Assembly (NCBI RefSeq): GCF_050586345.1
Contig: NZ_JBOCEF010000018.1
Span: 15,163-79,162, forward strand
Direction of reading: 5' to 3'
DNA: 64,000 nt
From: JBOCEF01 sp050586345
GTDB lineage: Bacteria > Pseudomonadota > Alphaproteobacteria > Rhodobacterales > Rhodobacteraceae
Below, in pieces: positions 38,534-47,772 of the stretch. The notes under the pieces were generated by a model, which worked only from the letters and a program-made list of their open reading frames with translations, was not told where the DNA came from and made no database searches. The position numbers were made by a program, and so were the translations under genes. Position 1 is the stretch's first letter; each line of letters starts with the position of its first letter.

Positions 38534-38901
38534 CCGCCCGTCACCTCCACCGCCACCCGCTCCACCCGGCCGGTGTCCCGCAGCCGGTACGCCAGCTCCG
38601 CTGTCAGCGCCCCGGCGCCGTCGGCCCGCACCTCCAGCGCCTCGACCTCCAGCACGTGGCCCAGCCATTGCGCCACGCCGCTCTCCAGCGCCGCGGCCAG
38701 CGCCTCGGCCGCGATCCCGTCCCCCGCGGCGAACAGCATCTGCCGGGCGGGGGAGCCGAAGCCCGGCCGCATCGCCCGCTCGCCCGGCTGGGTGAGGATC
38801 AGGAGCCGCAGCATCTGCGCGACATGCGCAGGGGAGCCGTAGGGATGCGCGGCGCTGCGCCCGTCGGCGCCGGGGGCGAAGGGATGGGCGAGGCGGGTCA
38901 T
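38530..38901 (-). CDS. gpW/gp25-like baseplate wedge protein
   Basis: A 123-residue protein with the conserved gp25 layout: a short N-terminal loop ending in HPF, a helical RLLILTQPGERAMRPGFGS core with the typical PGER-RP-FG signature, and a C-terminal sheet. In contractile tails gp25 links the wedge to sheath initiation. Overlaps both neighbours (ATGA). Confidence 0.93.
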   Translation of the reverse strand: MTRLAHPFAPGADGRSAAHPYGSPAHVAQMLRLLILTQPGERAMRPGFGSPARQMLFAAGDGIAAEALAAALESGVAQWLGHVLEVEALEVRADGAGALTAELAYRLRDTGRVERVAVEVTGG

Positions 38902-39233
38902 GTCGCCACCACGCGGGCCTGGGACGCGGTGAAGATCGGCGGGCCCTGCGGGGCCTGTTCGGGCGACAGGCACAGCGCGCTCATCGGGTTGATGAGGACC
39001 GGCTGGCCCATCGAGGTCACGCGCGTCGCGGCGGCGATGAAGCGCGTGGTGACGCAGGGCGAGGGCTTGCCCCCCGGCAGGGTGAAGGCGCAGCCCGCGA
39101 CAAGCCCCTGGTCGGTCAGCACGGCGACGGGCTGGCCCGACACCGTCACCCGCGGCGATGCGGGCACGAGGGTGAGCGTCCCGCCATGGGGACAGGCGGC
39201 GGAGGCGCCGACGTGAAGGATGGGTCCGGGCAT
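38898..39233 (-). CDS. PAAR-like spike tip protein
   Basis: A 111-residue beta-rich protein with an ACPHGG motif at residues 13-18 and further Cys at about 48, 60 and 88. Small Cys- and Gly-rich proteins at this place in eCIS clusters act as the sharp tip of the spike (Afp10/Pvc10 position). PAAR identity is by position and composition, not by a complete motif. It starts 16 bp after the gpV gene and overlaps gp25 by ATGA. Confidence 0.8.
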   Translation of the reverse strand: MPGPILHVGASAACPHGGTLTLVPASPRVTVSGQPVAVLTDQGLVAGCAFTLPGGKPSPCVTTRFIAAATRVTSMGQPVLINPMSALCLSPEQAPQGPPIFTASQARVVAT

Positions 39234-39249
39234 GGTCTGGTCTCCGCGC

Positions 39250-39765
39250 TCAGGTCACCACGAGGGCGCCGTTGTTGATGATGACGGAGGGGCCGGACAT
39301 CACGATGGTCGCCCCCTGCCCGTTGCTGATCGACACCCCGGCCGCCCCGATCGAGATCATCGCCCCCGTGGCGGTCTTCACGAACACCTGCTGGGCGGGG
39401 TTGTCCGACAGGGTCACCGAGGTGCCGGTGGTGGTCTGCATGTGGATGTTCGGGGTCACCGGGGTCGCGCCCGCCAGCGCCAGCGCCGGGAAGCCCGCGG
39501 GGTCGGGGAAGAAGCCGCCGGACCAGATCGGGTGGTCGGGATCGCCGGCCTCGAACTCCACCCACACTCCCGCGCCGATCTGCGGCAGCGCCACCATCCC
39601 CGCCATCCCCTTGGCGGCGAAGGGAAAGGACGGCATCGCCCAGGTCGACGGGAACAGCCCGTACTTGTCCCCGAGCTGGACCATGATCCGCCCCTGGTTC
39701 TGCGGATCCACGTTGTTGATCACGGTGGCGCGGTACTTGCCGTAGAAAACGGGGCCGTTGGTCAT
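39250..39765 (-). CDS. baseplate spike protein (gpV/VgrG OB-fold-like)
   Basis: A 171-residue protein starting with GKYRATVINNVDPQNQGRI, then PSFPFAAKGMAG and GAGVWVEFEAGDPDHPIWSG, the classical OB-fold of gp5/gpV/VgrG proteins. The C-terminal half is a run of short strands suitable for a triple-stranded helical needle. In Afp/Pvc8 the hub and this spike are one protein; here they are two genes with an ATGA overlap. Confidence 0.94.
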   Translation of the reverse strand: MTNGPVFYGKYRATVINNVDPQNQGRIMVQLGDKYGLFPSTWAMPSFPFAAKGMAGMVALPQIGAGVWVEFEAGDPDHPIWSGGFFPDPAGFPALALAGATPVTPNIHMQTTTGTSVTLSDNPAQQVFVKTATGAMISIGAAGVSISNGQGATIVMSGPSVIINNGALVVT

Positions 39766-40904
39766 GTCGGAACGCCTGTCGCTGGAAGGGGGGGAGGGGT
39801 GAAGGCCCGCGGCAGCAGCCCGTCGCGCGCGAGGGAAAACGCCTGGGTCCAGCTGCCGGGCTTCAGCCGGTGGGTGACCGAGGAGACGTACCAGGTCCCG
39901 TCATGGGCGATCCCGGCGCCGCGGACCGTCGCCAGCTTTCGCGCCTCGAGCGGCGCGCCGTAGCGCGCGACGTCGAGCGTGCCGGAGGCGGTCAGCGGAT
40001 CGCCCCGCGCCGCCCCCCCCAGCGCCAGCCCGATCGCCTCGACCGCCCCGAGGCGCTCGGTCTCCATCAGCCGCAGGCGGGACGGGACGATGGGACGGCC
40101 CGCGAGCGGGGGCTTGAGGAGGCCGACATTCGGGACCGGCACGGGGACCGAGAAATTGGCCGCCTTCACGAAGGCGAATTTCTGTTCCGCCGCGTCGCCG
40201 TCGGCGGTGAAGGACAGGCTGTCGACATTGCGCGCCTGGTCCATGTCGAGCGTCAGCGCGGGCTGCTCGGTCCCGAGACGCATCTCGGGGCCCCAGTAGA
40301 CGGTGTTCATGCCCGGCTTCGGCCCCGGCTCGGCATACAGCACGTAGCCTGCATCCTGCGCGAGGCGGGTCATGTATTCGAGGTCCGAGCCCTGCTGCGC
40401 GGGGATCCTGTCGGTGGGCGAATGGATCACGTCGCCGGGGGCCGGCAGCACCTTCGGGATCACCCCGAACATCGGGTACTTTGCCAGCATCATCAGCACC
40501 CGGACCGAGGCCGGGACCGCCGGGTAGGGCATCCCGGTGAAGTCGATGGCGTCCATGTAGCCCAGCACGTCCTCGCCCGTCAGGGTCAGCCGGTTCCTGC
40601 CGGGGACGGCGGAGGCGTCGACATCGGCGCGCTTGACCGGCCCGTCGGCCAGCACCCGCGTCACGCCCCCCAGCGTCGCGGTCAGGATCACCCGGTTCAG
40701 CGGGTCGAAATACCCCCCCGGCAGGCGCTGCGTCGCGATGGGCGAGGTCTTCGAATAGAGGAAGGACAGCTGGAAGCCCGAGCGTCCGCCCGAGGCCTGG
40801 GTGACCTCCGCGCCCTCGAACGCGGCGGCCACGTCCGGCGGGACCGGCTGCGTCGCCACCGGCCCGATGCGGATCCCGAGCGTGACGCCCTCAAGCCCGG
40901 CCAT
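39762..40904 (-). CDS. tail hub (gpD/gp27-like) protein
   Basis: A 380-residue hub protein with the gpD-type layout: an N-terminal barrel, a conserved HSPTDRIPAQQGSDLEYMTRLAQDAGY segment (from about residue 168), and a second barrel. It would sit at the end of the tube, above the OB-fold spike. Start ATG 40904 overlaps the LysM-like gene by 14 bp. Ribosome site not obvious, so translation is coupled. Confidence 0.92.
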   Translation of the reverse strand: MAGLEGVTLGIRIGPVATQPVPPDVAAAFEGAEVTQASGGRSGFQLSFLYSKTSPIATQRLPGGYFDPLNRVILTATLGGVTRVLADGPVKRADVDASAVPGRNRLTLTGEDVLGYMDAIDFTGMPYPAVPASVRVLMMLAKYPMFGVIPKVLPAPGDVIHSPTDRIPAQQGSDLEYMTRLAQDAGYVLYAEPGPKPGMNTVYWGPEMRLGTEQPALTLDMDQARNVDSLSFTADGDAAEQKFAFVKAANFSVPVPVPNVGLLKPPLAGRPIVPSRLRLMETERLGAVEAIGLALGGAARGDPLTASGTLDVARYGAPLEARKLATVRGAGIAHDGTWYVSSVTHRLKPGSWTQAFSLARDGLLPRAFTPPPLPATGVPT

Positions 40905-41196
40905 CCGACACCTCCAAAGGCAGCGGCAGCGCGAGGCGCTTGCGCGGGCGGGCCGTCGCCTCGGCCGGGTCCGCGGCGCCGTCCGCGTCGACGATCCGCC
41001 AGTACAGGAGCGGGTCGCCCATCGCCTCGGCGGCCAGCGCGTCGATCCGCTCGCCCCCCGCGAGGTCGACATGGGCGAAGGCGGTGAAGCGCGCCGGGTC
41101 GGGCAGGATGCGCCGGGCGCGGAAGGGGATGCGCGCCTCCTCCGGGCCCGTCTCGCGCACCGGCAGGCCGTGATAGCGGCTGTTGGGGTCGGTCAT
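40891..41196 (-). CDS. small LysM/gpX-like baseplate protein
   Basis: A 101-residue protein whose central part (HVDLAGGERIDALAAEAMG then DPLLYWRIVDAD) resembles a gpX/LysM-type module that binds the hub-tube junction. Lies between the tube adaptor and the hub genes, as in other eCIS loci. The assignment is by pattern and position. Confidence 0.82.
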   Translation of the reverse strand: MTDPNSRYHGLPVRETGPEEARIPFRARRILPDPARFTAFAHVDLAGGERIDALAAEAMGDPLLYWRIVDADGAADPAEATARPRKRLALPLPLEVSDGRA

Positions 41197-41212
41197 CGCG
41201 CGCGCCTTTCCA

Positions 41213-41869
41213 TCAGATGCTCGTCAGTCCCACGGCCGACAGGCCGCGGGCGCGGGTCCCGGCCCGCTTCTCGCGCCGCGCGAGGGCGGCGAGGTAGAGC
41301 CCGGCGGGGCCGGAGCCCCAGGGCAGGTCCTCGGTGGTCAGCACCTCGACCGAGAGCGCCGCCGTGGCGCGGATCGGGCTGAGGGCGATGTCGAACGCCT
41401 CCTCGGTCACGGTCATCGCGGTGATCCGCACGGGCATCACCCGCCCGGGCCCGAGCACGAGGATCGCGAGGGGCGAGGGGGCGGGCAGGATCTCGAGCGC
41501 GCCGAGCCGGGCCTGTTCGATCCCGGCCTCGATGTCGGCGACGGCGGGGGAGAGCAGGGTTTCGAGCGCGGCGAGGTCCGCCGCCACGCCTTCCTGCCCC
41601 GGGGCCAGCACCGGCCCGCCGGGGACCTGGGGGGCGTGGAGCGCGTCGAGCTCGATCTCGAAGCTCCAGCTTTCGGCGGCGGGGCCGGTGAGGCGCGCGG
41701 CCTCGAGCCCGTCGCCCCCGCCCGAGGCGGCGCCGCGGGGGGTGACGGTGCGGGTCAGCAGCTCGGGGTTGAACTGGAACGGGATGGTGCGCAGGGCGGC
41801 CTTGCCCTCGGCGTCCATCACCACGAAGCCGCCGCGCAGCGCGCGGGCGGAGGCGGAAAGCGCGGTCAT
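41213..41869 (-). CDS. tube adaptor (CIS tube, Afp7/Pvc7-like)
   Basis: A 218-residue protein with IPFQFNPELLTRTV near residue 30, the hallmark of the contractile-injection-system tube-adaptor family. The following ESWSFEIELDA stretch fits too. It joins the tube to the baseplate hub. Start ATG 41869 was selected because the family N-terminus begins there; the frame runs upstream to 42028 through low-complexity sequence. The 187 bp before it, up to the DUF4157 stop, hold no gene. Confidence 0.9.
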   Translation of the reverse strand: MTALSASARALRGGFVVMDAEGKAALRTIPFQFNPELLTRTVTPRGAASGGGDGLEAARLTGPAAESWSFEIELDALHAPQVPGGPVLAPGQEGVAADLAALETLLSPAVADIEAGIEQARLGALEILPAPSPLAILVLGPGRVMPVRITAMTVTEEAFDIALSPIRATAALSVEVLTTEDLPWGSGPAGLYLAALARREKRAGTRARGLSAVGLTSI

Positions 41870-42056
41870 CGGGACCCTCCGGGCTGTGCGGGCGCCGCCC
41901 GCGGGGCGGGCTGGGCGGTGACCGCCCGCGGGGCGGCCCCCGGGGCGGTCCGGGCGGGCGGTGGGACGGGCCGGGCGGCGGGCGCGGCGGCGCGGGGACG
42001 GCGCGCGCGTCGAAGGGGGCGGCGGCAAGGGGGGCGGCGGCGAGGGGGGGCGGCCA

Positions 42057-45000
42057 TCACACCTCCTCCGTCTTGCCGAGGCTGAGGATGTCGCTGATCA
42101 CCGTCTTCGGATCCAGCGACGGCTCGACCGAGATGTCCGAGGGCCTGGGCAGCTTCAGCTCCCCGCCCTTGCCATAGCGGATCTCGCCGAGATTGAGCTT
42201 GAGCTGCGGCCCGAGCTTCATCGTCGCCGTCTCGCCCAGCGGGTAGGTCCAGTTGTAGGACCACAGGCCCTTGGCGATGTAGACCCGGGCCTCGAGATTG
42301 ACGGCGAGGCTGGCCTCCATCCCCCCGCTCGCCTCGCCCACCGCGGCGAAGCCGAAGGCGCCGTCGGCGTAATCCACCGTGACCCGCGCCCCGGCATGGC
42401 CGGGAACGCCCAGCGTCGGCTCCACCGACAGCCCGCCCTCGGCCCCCGCGACGCCGCCGGCGAACTCGGCCCCGATGCTGGCGCCGAACGTGCCCGTCAG
42501 CCCGACATAGGCGTCGACGGACAGCGCGCTGGTGGCGGAGGCGGCGAGGGAGATGTCCTCCTCGAACGGGTAGAAGGACGCCTTGACCGTGGGCGCCTTC
42601 AGCACCACCGGCCCGGCGTGGTATTTCACCATCAGCCCGGCCGAGACGCCGATGGTGCCGTTCACGAGGGGCGAGACCCCGGGGATCGGGAACGGGAAGG
42701 ACAGGCGCTTCCCGCGGAACAGGTCGATCTCTCCGCCCTTGTCGGAGGGCCAGCGGCGCAGCAGCGGGATGTCGTCATGCGCGACCTCGCCATCCACCCG
42801 CACCCGGCCGTCCCTCTCGGTCTTCGCGCCGAACTCGATGTCGAGATCATCGGTGAAGCGATAGCGGATGCGGCCCTCGAGGATCCGCGCGCCGGACCCG
42901 TCGACTGCGATCTTGACCCGGGCGCGCAGCGGGTCGCCGTCCTTCCTGATCAGCGCGCCGCCGCTGAACGCGCCCTCCTCGCCCTTCTTCTGGCGGTACC
43001 TGACCTGGATGTCGCTGGAGATGCCGTTCCAGGTGACCGTGCCGCCGCCCGCCATCTCCAGCAGCGTGTCCGAGAAGCTCCCCTCGATCTGCACCGACGG
43101 GACCATGGGCAGGGGCTTCGGGATGGTGGCCTTGGCGTAATAGCCGATGCCCTGCCCCTCCCAGGCCGTGAGGAAATCGACATCCACCCCCTTGATCTGC
43201 ATGTGCAGCCCGCCGCCGGCGAAGGGCTTGATCTCCTTGCCGACCGAGCGGAAGCCGAAGGACGCGTCGGCGGTCACCCCGCTGTAGGAGGAGGAGGTCG
43301 CGGTCAGCTTGCCGGACCAGCCCTCCTCGGCGGTGAAGCTCAGCTCGCCCCGCGCGGCGGCGACGCCCGGCAGATCCCGCGCCGGTTCCAGGTCCCCGGT
43401 CACGGCCAGCAGGCCCCGCTCCAGCCCCGCCTTCACCTTGCCGCGCAGCACGGGGTTGGTGGCAGGGCCGACCTCGAATTCAAGATCGCCGCCGGGGATG
43501 AAATCGGGCGCGAGCGCCAGCGACACCTCGCCCGCGGTGAAGCGGAACAGGTGGTTGCGGGGCTTGAGCTTGTCGGCGGCGATCGGCGCGACGACCGAGA
43601 GCGTGTCCGCGCCGTCCCGCGGGGCCGAGAACGTCACCGCGATGTCCCCGAACAGCGGCACGGTGGAGCGGATCACCCCCCTGGCCGACAGGGTTCCCGC
43701 GTCGTCGAGCGAGAGCTGGCCCAGCGTGCCGGGCGACAGGTACGGGTAGTAGAACGACACCGCCTCGTTCCTGCCGGGCGTCAGGTGCACGTCCCGCACC
43801 TCGCCCGCCGCGGCGTCCCCCTGCGCCCCGGCGCCGGCGGGGGCGAGCTCGGCGTGAAGATGCACCTTCGCGTCCTGGTCGCCGAGGCCGCCGCGCTTGA
43901 CCGCGGCGCTGTCGAGCACGCCCTCGATATGCTGGATCTTCTGCCCCGGCCCGGCGCCGCGGTCGATGGTCTTGAGGCGCACCGCCGGGATCAGCCGCCG
44001 CGCGCGCAGGTCCAGCGCCAGCTTGCCCGCGTCGCCGAGGCTGGTGGCGGCGGACATCCCCCCGGCGCGCAGCGTCACCGGCTTGCCCTTCGCCGCGGCG
44101 CGCAGCCTGGCGTCGCCCTTCACGCGGCCGCTGCGCAGCATGTCCTCGACCTTCCAGGCCCCAGCCGCGGCGTCGGTCGAGGCCAGCGTCACCGCCTTGA
44201 AGCGCAGCTGCATGTTGCGCGCGTCGGGGCCGCGCATCCCGGGGGCGCGCACCGCCTTCACCAGCCGGACCATGGCGTCATAGGCGTCGCGGCCCGAATC
44301 CTGGTTGGTCTTCGCCTCGAGCAGCTGCAGGTTCTCGATGATCGAGACCCCGCCCATCTGCTTCTCGACGACGTGGTCGATATTGCAATGGGAGTCCGAG
44401 AGCGAGGAGCCGAGCCCCGCCAGGATCGCCGCGGCGCTGGCGTCGGCGCGCACGGCCTCGACCTTCGGGTCGGTCTTCGCGGCTTCCTCGAAGGCGGTGG
44501 GGATCTGCCGCTCATGGGTGAAGCCGTAGGATTGCAGCCAGAGCTTCTTGTAATTCTCCTTCCCCTCCTTCCAGGCGGCGACCGAGGCGCCGTTGATGAT
44601 CGGGGTGAAGACCAGCCGCCCGCCGCCGGCGGCCTTGTCGTGGATCTCCTTCACCCAGGGGCCCGCGCCCTTGTCGCGGGGCATCTGGAAATTCGCGATC
44701 TCGAGCACGAGCCGGGTCGTGCCCACGCCCCTGGGTTCGTCCTCGAGCGCGGTCATCCCGGCGGGCAGCCGGTCCGGGGTCGGCGCGGCGGGGGCGGCGG
44801 GGGGCGGGGCGGCGTCCTCGGGGGCGCGCTGGAGCGCGCCGCGGGGCGCGGGGGCGAGGGCGGGGACGGGGCGGCCGGCGGCGAAGGCGGCGGCGGCGGC
44901 GTCCGCCTCGGCCTCGAGCGCGCGGGAGAGGGCGGAGGCGGGCGGCGGGCCGCCGCTGGCATGGACCCCCTGCGCCTGCTGGAGGACATGGGCCGCCTCG

Positions 45001-45359
45001 TGCGCGATCAGCCCGCGGCCGGCGGCGGTGTCGGGCCGGTAGGCGCCGCGGGCGAAGGAGACGTCGTGTCCGGCGGCGAAGGCCCGCGCGCCGATCCCGC
45101 GCGCGGCGTCATGGGCGCGGGCGTCGTCATGGACGCGGACATGGGACAGGTCGCGACCGAAGGCGCTTTCGAGCGGCCCGCGGACCGAGGCGGCCAGCGG
45201 CGCCCCGCCCGAGAACGGGGCCGGGGCGAAAGAGGGCGCGAAGGCGGGGGCCGCGGGCGCGGCCCCGCTCGCCGGTTTGCGCTGCACGGCGCGCAGGGCG
45301 GGTCGGGCGGCCCCGGCCGGGCGCGGGAGGGGCTGCATCTCCATCCGGCGGGCGGTCAT
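42057..45359 (-). CDS. DUF4157 protein with HNH-like motif, candidate eCIS cargo
   Basis: An 1100-residue protein. Residues about 50-140 are DUF4157: HVRVHDDARAHDAARGIGAR, then LIAHEAAHVLQQAQG, a metallopeptidase-like HExxH. DUF4157 is common at the N-terminus of eCIS-associated effectors. Residues about 315-350 include CNIDHVVEKQMGG and ENLQLLEAKTNQDSG, resembling an HNH nuclease-type core (Asp-His, Gly-Gly, Asn-Leu-Gln, Asn). The remaining 700 residues are long beta-rich, with regular Gly/Asp turns, and may form a shell or barrel. No signal peptide or membrane span. Its place between the ATPase and tube-adaptor genes, with ATGA overlap to the gene before, makes it the best cargo candidate. 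Confidence 0.88.
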   Translation of the reverse strand: MTARRMEMQPLPRPAGAARPALRAVQRKPASGAAPAAPAFAPSFAPAPFSGGAPLAASVRGPLESAFGRDLSHVRVHDDARAHDAARGIGARAFAAGHDVSFARGAYRPDTAAGRGLIAHEAAHVLQQAQGVHASGGPPPASALSRALEAEADAAAAAFAAGRPVPALAPAPRGALQRAPEDAAPPPAAPAAPTPDRLPAGMTALEDEPRGVGTTRLVLEIANFQMPRDKGAGPWVKEIHDKAAGGGRLVFTPIINGASVAAWKEGKENYKKLWLQSYGFTHERQIPTAFEEAAKTDPKVEAVRADASAAAILAGLGSSLSDSHCNIDHVVEKQMGGVSIIENLQLLEAKTNQDSGRDAYDAMVRLVKAVRAPGMRGPDARNMQLRFKAVTLASTDAAAGAWKVEDMLRSGRVKGDARLRAAAKGKPVTLRAGGMSAATSLGDAGKLALDLRARRLIPAVRLKTIDRGAGPGQKIQHIEGVLDSAAVKRGGLGDQDAKVHLHAELAPAGAGAQGDAAAGEVRDVHLTPGRNEAVSFYYPYLSPGTLGQLSLDDAGTLSARGVIRSTVPLFGDIAVTFSAPRDGADTLSVVAPIAADKLKPRNHLFRFTAGEVSLALAPDFIPGGDLEFEVGPATNPVLRGKVKAGLERGLLAVTGDLEPARDLPGVAAARGELSFTAEEGWSGKLTATSSSYSGVTADASFGFRSVGKEIKPFAGGGLHMQIKGVDVDFLTAWEGQGIGYYAKATIPKPLPMVPSVQIEGSFSDTLLEMAGGGTVTWNGISSDIQVRYRQKKGEEGAFSGGALIRKDGDPLRARVKIAVDGSGARILEGRIRYRFTDDLDIEFGAKTERDGRVRVDGEVAHDDIPLLRRWPSDKGGEIDLFRGKRLSFPFPIPGVSPLVNGTIGVSAGLMVKYHAGPVVLKAPTVKASFYPFEEDISLAASATSALSVDAYVGLTGTFGASIGAEFAGGVAGAEGGLSVEPTLGVPGHAGARVTVDYADGAFGFAAVGEASGGMEASLAVNLEARVYIAKGLWSYNWTYPLGETATMKLGPQLKLNLGEIRYGKGGELKLPRPSDISVEPSLDPKTVISDILSLGKTEEV

Positions 45360-45682
45360 GGGGTCTCCTCCCGCCCGCCCGGCCCGGGACGGGGCGGGTC
45401 CCCGGGGTTGAGGGCAGGGTTGAGGGCGGCGCCGAGGGCGGAGTCCAGGGCGGCGTCGAGGGCGGCGCGGATCTCCTGCGCCGCGGCCTCGGCGGCCCGG
45501 CCCGCATCGCCGCGCGCCGGGCCTGCGCCGCCGCCGCCGCCCAGCGCCGCGGCCAGCGCGTTTTCCAGCGCGGCGGGCAGCGCCTCGGCCAGCCGCCGGG
45601 CCTCGGGTCCCTCGCCGTGGATGGTCACCTGCCCGATGCGCAGCGCGAGGGGCGGCGCGGCCGGGGTCCGCGGCCCGCTCAT
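45356..45682 (-). CDS. small hypothetical eCIS protein
   Basis: A 108-residue acidic to neutral Ala/Pro/Gly-rich protein with no domain match. A short beta-start (RIGQVTIHGEGPEA) is followed by an Ala-rich helix (about residues 28-75) and a Pro-rich tail. It overlaps the ATPase and DUF4157 genes by ATGA, so it is translated with them; a chaperone or assembly role for the cargo can only be guessed. Confidence 0.78.
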   Translation of the reverse strand: MSGPRTPAAPPLALRIGQVTIHGEGPEARRLAEALPAALENALAAALGGGGGAGPARGDAGRAAEAAAQEIRAALDAALDSALGAALNPALNPGDPPRPGPGGREETP

Positions 45683-47772
45683 CGCCCCGCCTCCCAGTTG
45701 ACGGCGGGGGCTGCGCGGCCCTCCTTGGCCAGCTCGGCGGCCAGCTCCGCCTCGATCAGCGCCGCGTCCACGGGGCGCCCGGTCTCGGCCGCGGCGAAGG
45801 CGGCCTTGAGCGCCACGTTGCGGATCGCCCCGCCCGAGAGCGGCAGCTCGGCCAGCGCCGCCCAGTTCACCCGGTCCACCGGCGCGGCGGCGGGGAAGGC
45901 CCGGCGCCACAGCGCCTCGCGCTCGGCCGCCGAGGGCATGGGGAACTCCACCACGAAGCGGAACCGGCGGCGGAAGGCGGGGTCGATGGCGTCGCGCAGG
46001 TTGGTGGTGACGATTGTGACGCCGCGGAACGCCTCGATCCGGGACAAGAGGTCCCCCGTCTCGGCGTTCACGTGCCGGTCGGTGGCGGATCCGACGGCGC
46101 CGCGCGCGCCCCAGATCGCGTCGCCCTCGTTCCAGACCATCACCGCGCCGGTGCGCTCGGCCTCGGCGAAGATCGCGGCGATGTTCCTCGAGGTCTCGCC
46201 GATATATTTCGAGATCAGCTGGGAGAGGTCCACGGTCATCAGCCGCAGGTCCAGCGCCCCGGCCAGCACCTCGGCGGCCACGGTCTTGCCGGCGCCCGAG
46301 GGGCCGTGGAACAGCGCCGCCACCCCGCGCCCGCGCCCGCCCATGGCGCGCGCGAAGCCCCAGTCGTCGAACACCTGCGCGGCGTGGCGGACATGGGCCT
46401 CGAGCGCGCGCAGCTGGGCCGCGACCTGCGCGGGCAGCACCAGGTCGTCCCAGGTGAAGACCGGCTCGGACAGGACCATGCCGGGCACAGGGCCGGGGCG
46501 GCGCGCCCGCCCCGCCGCGCGCCACAGGGCGGCGGCGGCGGCGTCCGGCGGCGCGTCGGGGCCGAGCCCGTCGATCGCGGCGGCGGCGCGGGCGGCGGCG
46601 GCGCGCAGGTCGCCCTCGGACAGGCGGAACTGCGCCGCGACGCGGGCGAGCCCGGCCGGGCCCACGCGGGCGGCGCGGGCGGGGCCGAGCGCGGCCTGCC
46701 ACGCGGCGGCGCCCGCCCCGGCCGCCGCCGCGGGGGGCAGCGCGCGCACCGGGCGGGCGAGGCGTTCGGGCGCGGCGGGTCCGCAGATGACGACATGGCC
46801 CAGCACCCGGTCGGCGAAGCTCTCGGTCCAGGCGCAGGGGCCCGCGGCGGCGTCGAGCACCAGCGCCAGCCCGTCCAGCGCGGCCTCGCGGCTCCAGGCC
46901 CGGGCCAGGCGGTCGCGCGCGGCGGGGTCGGCGGGCAGGTCCGCGGCCGCCATCCGCCAGGGCCGCAGCCCGAGCGCGGCGAGGCCCGCGGCGACGCGCC
47001 CGGCCTCCTCGGCCCCGGCCAGCACCGCGGGGGGCATCCCGTCGGCGCCGCGATCGCCGAGCAGCGCGCCCAGCGCCGCGGCGGCCTCGGGCGGGCCGTC
47101 GGCCAGCGCGCCCGCGGGGGCGGCATGGGCGCTGACGGCCTCGTCGAGATGGGGCGCGCCGATCAGCCGGTCGAGCACCGGCTCGGCCAGCGCGAGGCGG
47201 GCGAGGGCGCGCGGGGCGCCCTCGGCCTCCAGCGCCAGGAACCGGCGCAGCGCCCCGCCCGAGGCCAGCGCCGCCCCGGGCAGGTCGGGCACGAGGCGCA
47301 GCGCGAGCCAGGCGGGCAGCCCCACGGCGGCCCCGGCGGCGGCCTCCATGCCCCGCGCGGCGGGCTCGGACAGGGCGGCGGCGACGAGGATCGCGACCAG
47401 CTCGACCTCTGGGGGCGAGAGGGCGAGCGCCCCGGCCAGGTCGCGCAGCGGGGCGGCCTGCGTCGCGCCCCCCGTCCCGTCCGCGCCGCCCGCCAGCCAG
47501 GCGTCGAAGGGCGGGAGGGGGGCGGCGGGGCGGCCCCCGGCCAGCGCGTCGAGGCGGGCGAGGGCCAGCGCCTCGGCCGCCCGCGGCAGGGACGCGCCCC
47601 GCAGGTCGGCGGGCGCGGCGGCGGGCGCGGGCGCGGCGGCCCCGGCCTGGGCGGCGGCCCCGGCCTGGGCGGCGGGGGCTTCGGCGGGGGCGGCGGCGGC
47701 GGGGGCGGGAGCGGCTGCACTGGGGGCGGCGGCTGCGCCGGCGGCGGCGGTGGAGACGGTCGGGGCGGTCAT
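45679..47772 (-). CDS. AAA+ ATPase of the eCIS (Afp15/Pvc15-like)
   Basis: A 697-residue protein with a single AAA+ module in its last 270 residues. Walker A is GPSGAGKT; the SRH-like RDAIDPAFRRRFRFVVEF carries the arginine-rich finger region. The Walker B position reads VMVWNEGDAIWG: the usual Asp before the catalytic Glu is Asn. The first 55 residues are a low-complexity Ala/Pro tract, followed by a helical domain with little sequence conservation. Afp15-type ATPases are thought to help cargo loading or particle assembly. It is joined to its neighbours by ATGA overlaps. Confidence 0.93.
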   Translation of the reverse strand: MTAPTVSTAAAGAAAAPSAAAPAPAAAAPAEAPAAQAGAAAQAGAAAPAPAAAPADLRGASLPRAAEALALARLDALAGGRPAAPLPPFDAWLAGGADGTGGATQAAPLRDLAGALALSPPEVELVAILVAAALSEPAARGMEAAAGAAVGLPAWLALRLVPDLPGAALASGGALRRFLALEAEGAPRALARLALAEPVLDRLIGAPHLDEAVSAHAAPAGALADGPPEAAAALGALLGDRGADGMPPAVLAGAEEAGRVAAGLAALGLRPWRMAAADLPADPAARDRLARAWSREAALDGLALVLDAAAGPCAWTESFADRVLGHVVICGPAAPERLARPVRALPPAAAAGAGAAAWQAALGPARAARVGPAGLARVAAQFRLSEGDLRAAAARAAAAIDGLGPDAPPDAAAAALWRAAGRARRPGPVPGMVLSEPVFTWDDLVLPAQVAAQLRALEAHVRHAAQVFDDWGFARAMGGRGRGVAALFHGPSGAGKTVAAEVLAGALDLRLMTVDLSQLISKYIGETSRNIAAIFAEAERTGAVMVWNEGDAIWGARGAVGSATDRHVNAETGDLLSRIEAFRGVTIVTTNLRDAIDPAFRRRFRFVVEFPMPSAAEREALWRRAFPAAAPVDRVNWAALAELPLSGGAIRNVALKAAFAAAETGRPVDAALIEAELAAELAKEGRAAPAVNWEAGR

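Noticed and set aside
41961..45701. Plus-strand frame of 1246 codons opposite the DUF4157 gene
   Set aside because: The minus strand has DUF4157 and HNH-like motifs; this frame has none.
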